Assembly: GCA_029449235.1 (NCBI GenBank)
Contig: JANATG010000020.1
Span: 372,001 to 436,000 of the forward strand
Origin: Linnemannia schmuckeri
Taxonomy: Eukaryota > Mortierellomycota > Mortierellomycetes > Mortierellales > Mortierellaceae
DNA: 64,000 nt
Reading direction: 5' to 3'
Shown one piece after another: positions 60,731 to 64,000 of this stretch. Every line of letters begins with the position of its first letter. The stretch's first letter is position 1. Under the pieces are notes generated by a model that worked only from the letters and a program-made list of their open reading frames with translations, did no database searches and had not been told where the DNA came from. The position numbers and the translations under genes were made by a program.

Positions 60731-61006
60731 AAAGGACAAGGCGAATAGAGTATTTGTTGAGCGCCATAGCAACAGCAAGCAGTTGAGCCGTTTTTTTATG
60801 AGCTACAGTGATTCCAGAACCAAAGCCGACAGCACGAACAACAGGCGAATGAATGGCACTTCTTCGAGGCGTGAGTAAAAATGACTATATTGTACCTCCC
60901 AAGGAATGGGACGTGCTCTCAGGCCGGCGGTGAGTTCGTCGAGGTAGGGGTTGGAGACGAGGGCGAGAGGCACCTCTGCGACGGCGTCTTTGTTCTGAAT
61001 GACCAT
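58663..61006 (-). CDS. VMA13: V-type H+-ATPase subunit H
   Basis: Nine exons: 61006-60896, 60677-60579, 60467-60365, 60250-60175, 60055-59705, 59582-59495, 59367-59204, 59099-58872 and 58786-58663; 1344 nt, 447 residues. The sequence is helical HEAT/armadillo-like: NPYLDELTAGLRARPIPWE, GYQRATLITQTELNYIK, DHEERATYFLDLAKKDPSLP, KYDVIPPLVEIAKSAIKEK, STRKWSDGEILEDVNYL, then the C-terminal signature SGRLIWSPPHQSDLFWTKNW and YNSVNASWSLIGG. Subunit H joins V1 to Vo and is needed for activity at the vacuolar membrane. All junctions are GT-AG and in phase. Intron 1 carries a 29-nt T tract on the sense strand. Confidence 0.97.
60700..60728. repeat. Intronic homopolymer (29 A on plus, T on sense strand)
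   Basis: Uninterrupted run in intron 1 of the V-ATPase subunit H gene, about 20 nt before the acceptor in the sense direction, where it may serve as an extreme polypyrimidine tract. Confidence 0.93.
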
Positions 61007-61395
61007 TTACAGTGTTTCTTGTTGGAATGTGATGACAGAATGGAGAGTAGAGAGGGAGGAAGAGTTGAATGAGAGGGAGGAAAGAGATGTGTGTGTCGGT
61101 CGAAAGACGTGCGCGTGAACAGACGTCAAAAAGTGAGCGAGAGAAAAGGAGACCATGCTGCTCCCCTGTCCAAAGCACGTCACACTCCCTCCCTCCGATT
61201 TCGGGCTTCAACTCAGGGACAAAAACGACTGACGGAGAGAGAGGAGTCAGATAGACACACCACGGCGAAAGCAAAGGCCATTAACCCGTGTCGAGAGAGC
61301 ACATCGACGAAGCTGTGTTGTTTGGTAATGATATGTGTGTATTATGAATATGTTCCTGAAATGTCTATGTTCATGTGCCCTTTCCATGCAAAAAA

Positions 61396-62103
61396 TTATG
61401 CCGACTTGGCCGCCTTCTTGGCCTGAGCAGCCTTGTCCTGCTTGACCAGACCCTCCAGACGGAAGGCACGGCCTGGGTTGTCGCGCAAGTAGAAAAGCTT
61501 CGCCCTCCTGAATCCCTCTCCACGTTTCATGATCCTGACTGACTTGATCATGGGCGAGTAGAGCATATACTTCATCTCGACGCCGACCTTCAACACAACA
61601 TTGCGGACGGTAAAGTTGCTGTGGAGACCCCTGCGATCCATAGCGATGAGAACGCCGACGAATGTGCTTGTCTTGTCCGCCGACATGGAGTTGAGGGTCT
61701 CGACAAGGACAACATCACCGGGGCGAAGGCAGTCGGGATGGGACTTGTTGAATAGTTTCGAGCGACCGTCGGCGCCCATACGCTTGACCTCCTCCTTAGC
61801 AATAAGCTGCATCAATCCCTGTCCCTTGGTGTTGGGTTTGAACTGAGTTGGTACTATGACAGATGCTGGTGCTTTGTATGTTGGCTTGGCGGCTAATTAT
61901 ATTCAAGATTGCAGTACCGAGGATGGCGTTAGTCTCCAGGTAGATCAGATGCGTTGGTTTTCCCGTTCCTGAAATATTCATTCTTTTTGTTTTTGGAGAA
62001 TGGTTCAATCCTGCTATGTATTTTTACCGTTGGTAGCTGTGGAGGCGAATCTGGCAGTGACGCCGGACAAGCGGGCGCCGAGTGTCCTTGTGAATGAGAA
62101 CAT
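61396..62103 (-). CDS. IMG1: Mitochondrial large-subunit ribosomal protein bL19m
   Basis: Exons 62103-62028 and 61892-61396; 573 nt, 190 residues, phase-1 GT-AG intron of 135 nt. The N-terminus MFSFTRTLGARLSGVTARFA is a basic amphipathic mitochondrial presequence. The ribosomal L19 fold follows: LRPGDVVLVETLNSMSADKT, STFVGVLIAMDRRGLHSNF, TVRNVVLKVGVEMKYMLYSP, KSVRIMKRGEGFRRAKLFYL and RDNPGRAF, matching the bacterial L19 core. The C-terminal KQDKAAQAKKAAKSA is a short Ala/Lys tail. Yeast Img1 is the counterpart. It is divergent from the coiled-coil gene at 62448, with 344 bp between starts. Confidence 0.93.
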
Positions 62104-62447
62104 TGTCGATGTTGCTGTTTGTTGATGGGAGTGAAGGATTCGAGACAAGAGGCGGAGAAGAAGTGGAATCTCTAGGTGATCAGTGGCAATATTTCGCTCT
62201 CTTTCTCAGTCGCTGTCCCCGAAGCATAGGGACCAGCTAGGATAAACAGGTGGCTTTGCATGAGGTGTGACTACTTCCTATCTCCCCACCACGCCGAGGA
62301 AACTGAACGAACTGAAGTCAGGACAAGAAGAAGGTCGCTTTCCCACAGTTCAAACGCACACTTCGCATCACCAGTCGACAACCCGTGCCTAACCTGTATC
62401 GACAACCAGACAGACAGGCAAGCAGACAGACAACATTGTTTTTCAGG
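62104..62447. promoter_or_regulatory. Bidirectional promoter, bL19m / CCDC90-like gene
   Basis: 344 bp between divergent start codons of two nuclear genes for mitochondrial proteins; contains CAGACAGACAGG-type direct repeats near 62408-62432. Shared regulation is inference. Confidence 0.45.
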
Positions 62448-62990
62448 ATGGCATCTCCAAGACATCTCATCTCCAAAGGTACCCTTGACTCTTCCTTCTG
62501 AAGCACCCCTTCAGCAATGGTTCCTGAGCGCGTTGCAACCACAAAACATTGTCTCATCCTTTACCTTACTTGCGCCTATACACCTAGGAGCCACTGGTCT
62601 CCTTCGGCAGGCACACCCCGAGCAGCGATGTCCCAGTGCCATCATTGCCCGCCAGAAGCACACCTCGACTAGCGGGAACACTATTCAAGAAGACTCTTCA
62701 AAACGTTCGGAGGCTTCCAAGAACGACACCTTCTCTTCACTCGAGGCTGGACTCTCTAGATCCGCTATAGGATTTCCTCTTCTCTCCTCTCCTACTCGTT
62801 ATACCCAGTTCTTTGGTAACCCCAAGGGCCTTTCAGCATTGCTTTTCAGTCGCGGCATTGTCACCAACCACAACTTCAACACCAACAAGATTGTCACCAA
62901 GCTGGAAAAGAATGGTTTCCAACGTGGACAGGCTGAAGTCATCATGCGCAGTATCAAGGCACTCCTCGGAGGACAGTACGTACCTTTGAA

Positions 62991-63030
<40 letters not shown>

Positions 63031-63772
63031 GGACCAGGGACAGATACTTTCCGGGTGTCAAGGATACAAAAACAGCAGTTAATACGTGTTTGTTATCCGG
63101 AATCTATCATTAGTACAAACAAGATCAGGAAGAACATCCTGACTACTGGAGATCTGGAGAACGAGTCTTATCTGTTCAAGGCAGCATTGACGGAACTCAG
63201 GACAGAGCTTCAGATCCTTCGCAAGAATGATGCCGCTGCACTCGCCATCAGATCGGAGATTATTTCGCGAGAGATAGATTCCTTGAACCAGAAGCTGCGA
63301 GAGGACATTGCCAACCTGAAAAATGATATTGCAATCGACATGAACAGTCGCAAGAGCGACGTGCGAGAGGAGCAAAAGGCACTGGAGATCCGGATCCAAT
63401 CGATGAGTAACCACTACATGGCTCAGTTGGGTGACATGAGGACCAAGATGGAGGCTGCCAAGTGGGAGACGACGCGCAAGGGAATGGGTAAGTGCTCGTT
63501 GACAGGACAATTGCATGTATTACAAGATCGCTTCAACTACTTGCTGGGGCAAAAATGTCAGTAGTAGGACTAATACTCACCATTGCTTGATGTTGTTACT
63601 AGTGGCCATCTTTATTTCAGCAACATTTGTGCTTTTAACGAGCAGGATATTTATGTCGAGCAAGGAGAAGATGCCGGACGACTACATCGACCCCTATGTT
63701 AACCACTCCAACGCTCAAAACACGGATGATGGCATGGTTCCGGATACGTTTGTTGTCTCGCACCGATCATGA
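62448..63772 (+). CDS. Mitochondrial inner-membrane coiled-coil protein, CCDC90/MCUR1 (DUF1640) family
   Basis: Exons 62448-62478, 62588-62975, 63114-63487 and 63603-63772; 963 nt, 320 residues, all phases consistent. Exon 1 (MASPRHLISK plus one base) joins ATGLLRQAHPEQRCPSAIIA to give a basic mitochondrial presequence. Family core: FNTNKIVTKLEKNGFQRGQA and EVIMRSIKALLGG, then a long coiled coil (YLFKAALTELRTELQILRKN, ISREIDSLNQKLREDIANLK) and a C-terminal helix (GMVAIFISATFVLLTSRIF). Yeast relatives such as Fmp32 are linked to respiratory-complex assembly and the animal members to the calcium uniporter; the role here is open. The exon 1 donor is GTACCC, slightly weak. AATAAATGC at 63841 suits polyadenylation. 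Confidence 0.88.
62993..63024. repeat. Intronic T tract (32 nt)
   Basis: Uninterrupted T run in intron 2 of the CCDC90-like gene, on the sense strand, about 17 nt after the donor. Confidence 0.93.
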
Positions 63773-64000
63773 TAGTCGGCCGAGAGTGCACACGCCCGTT
63801 AAGAAGACAACACACAGAAAAGTCGTTTATTACTAGACACAATAAATGCGAACGGACCCCACCTTTCTCTCCCACACCCTCACCCCAATGCCGAGTGGTG
63901 TCTATTAGAAAAAGAAAAAAAAAAAGGCCTTGGCTTTCCTTGCTTGCTTGCCCTTGGTTCGCCTTATTTTCCCCTACCGCACAGTCCTCTCGTGACCCTT
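63773..64000. other. 3' flank of the CCDC90-like gene
   Basis: Terminator-side sequence with AATAAATGCG at 63841; C-rich beyond 63860 and an A run near 63913. No further gene seen before the window ends. Confidence 0.5.

Overview
The window looks like nuclear DNA of an early-diverging filamentous fungus, most probably Mortierellomycotina (Mortierella/Linnemannia type). That placement is inference. It rests on many short GT-AG introns, fungus-restricted proteins (a Mim1/Tom13 outer-membrane import protein, a fungal-style protein O-mannosyltransferase), long homopolymer and CT/GA tracts, and many Ser/Pro/Gln-rich proteins. There is no rRNA, CRISPR array, insertion sequence or recognisable tRNA. 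Gene models were assembled by hand; every multi-exon CDS reported as intact sums to a whole number of codons.

Layout. 1-2482 (-): 3'-truncated CC2D1/Lgd-type C2-domain protein. 4078-4827 (+): secreted-type single-pass protein. 5447-7181 (-): zinc alcohol dehydrogenase, 4 exons. 7571-17891 (-): an array of small genes, mostly single-pass membrane proteins with tiny ectodomains and Ser/Pro-rich tails; three members are broken. 18284-19036 (+): Mim1/Tom13. 19339-21054 (+): unrecognised acidic, Ser-rich protein. 21570-22962 (+): NADPH-dependent MDR reductase. 23143-26023 (+): eIF2A. A perfect (CT)57 tract follows. 26507-29480 (+): low-complexity, apparently decaying gene. 30470-34395 (-): Spt23/Mga2-type transcription factor with IPT domain and AT-hook but no ankyrin or membrane anchor. 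34396-42655: 8.3 kb without a recognisable gene. 42656-48067 (+): protein O-mannosyltransferase, 10 exons. 48468-49649 (-): Cys-rich single-pass surface protein. 49650-54553: about 5 kb without a recognisable gene. 54706-63772: compact housekeeping block with Kgd4 (-), SF3A3/Prp9 (-), a CsbD-like protein (+), V-ATPase subunit H (-), mitochondrial bL19 (-) and a CCDC90/MCUR1-type mitochondrial coiled-coil protein (+).

How the genes relate. The housekeeping genes cover translation initiation, splicing, vacuolar acidification, mitochondrial translation, the 2-oxoglutarate dehydrogenase complex and mitochondrial protein import; there is no operon. Two divergent pairs (SF3A3/CsbD-like, bL19m/CCDC90-like) share promoters of about 350 bp. 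The less ordinary parts are the membrane-protein array at 7.6-17.9 kb, with its PPxY/LPxY tail motifs and broken copies, and the soluble-looking Spt23/Mga2 relative beside the large gene-poor interval.
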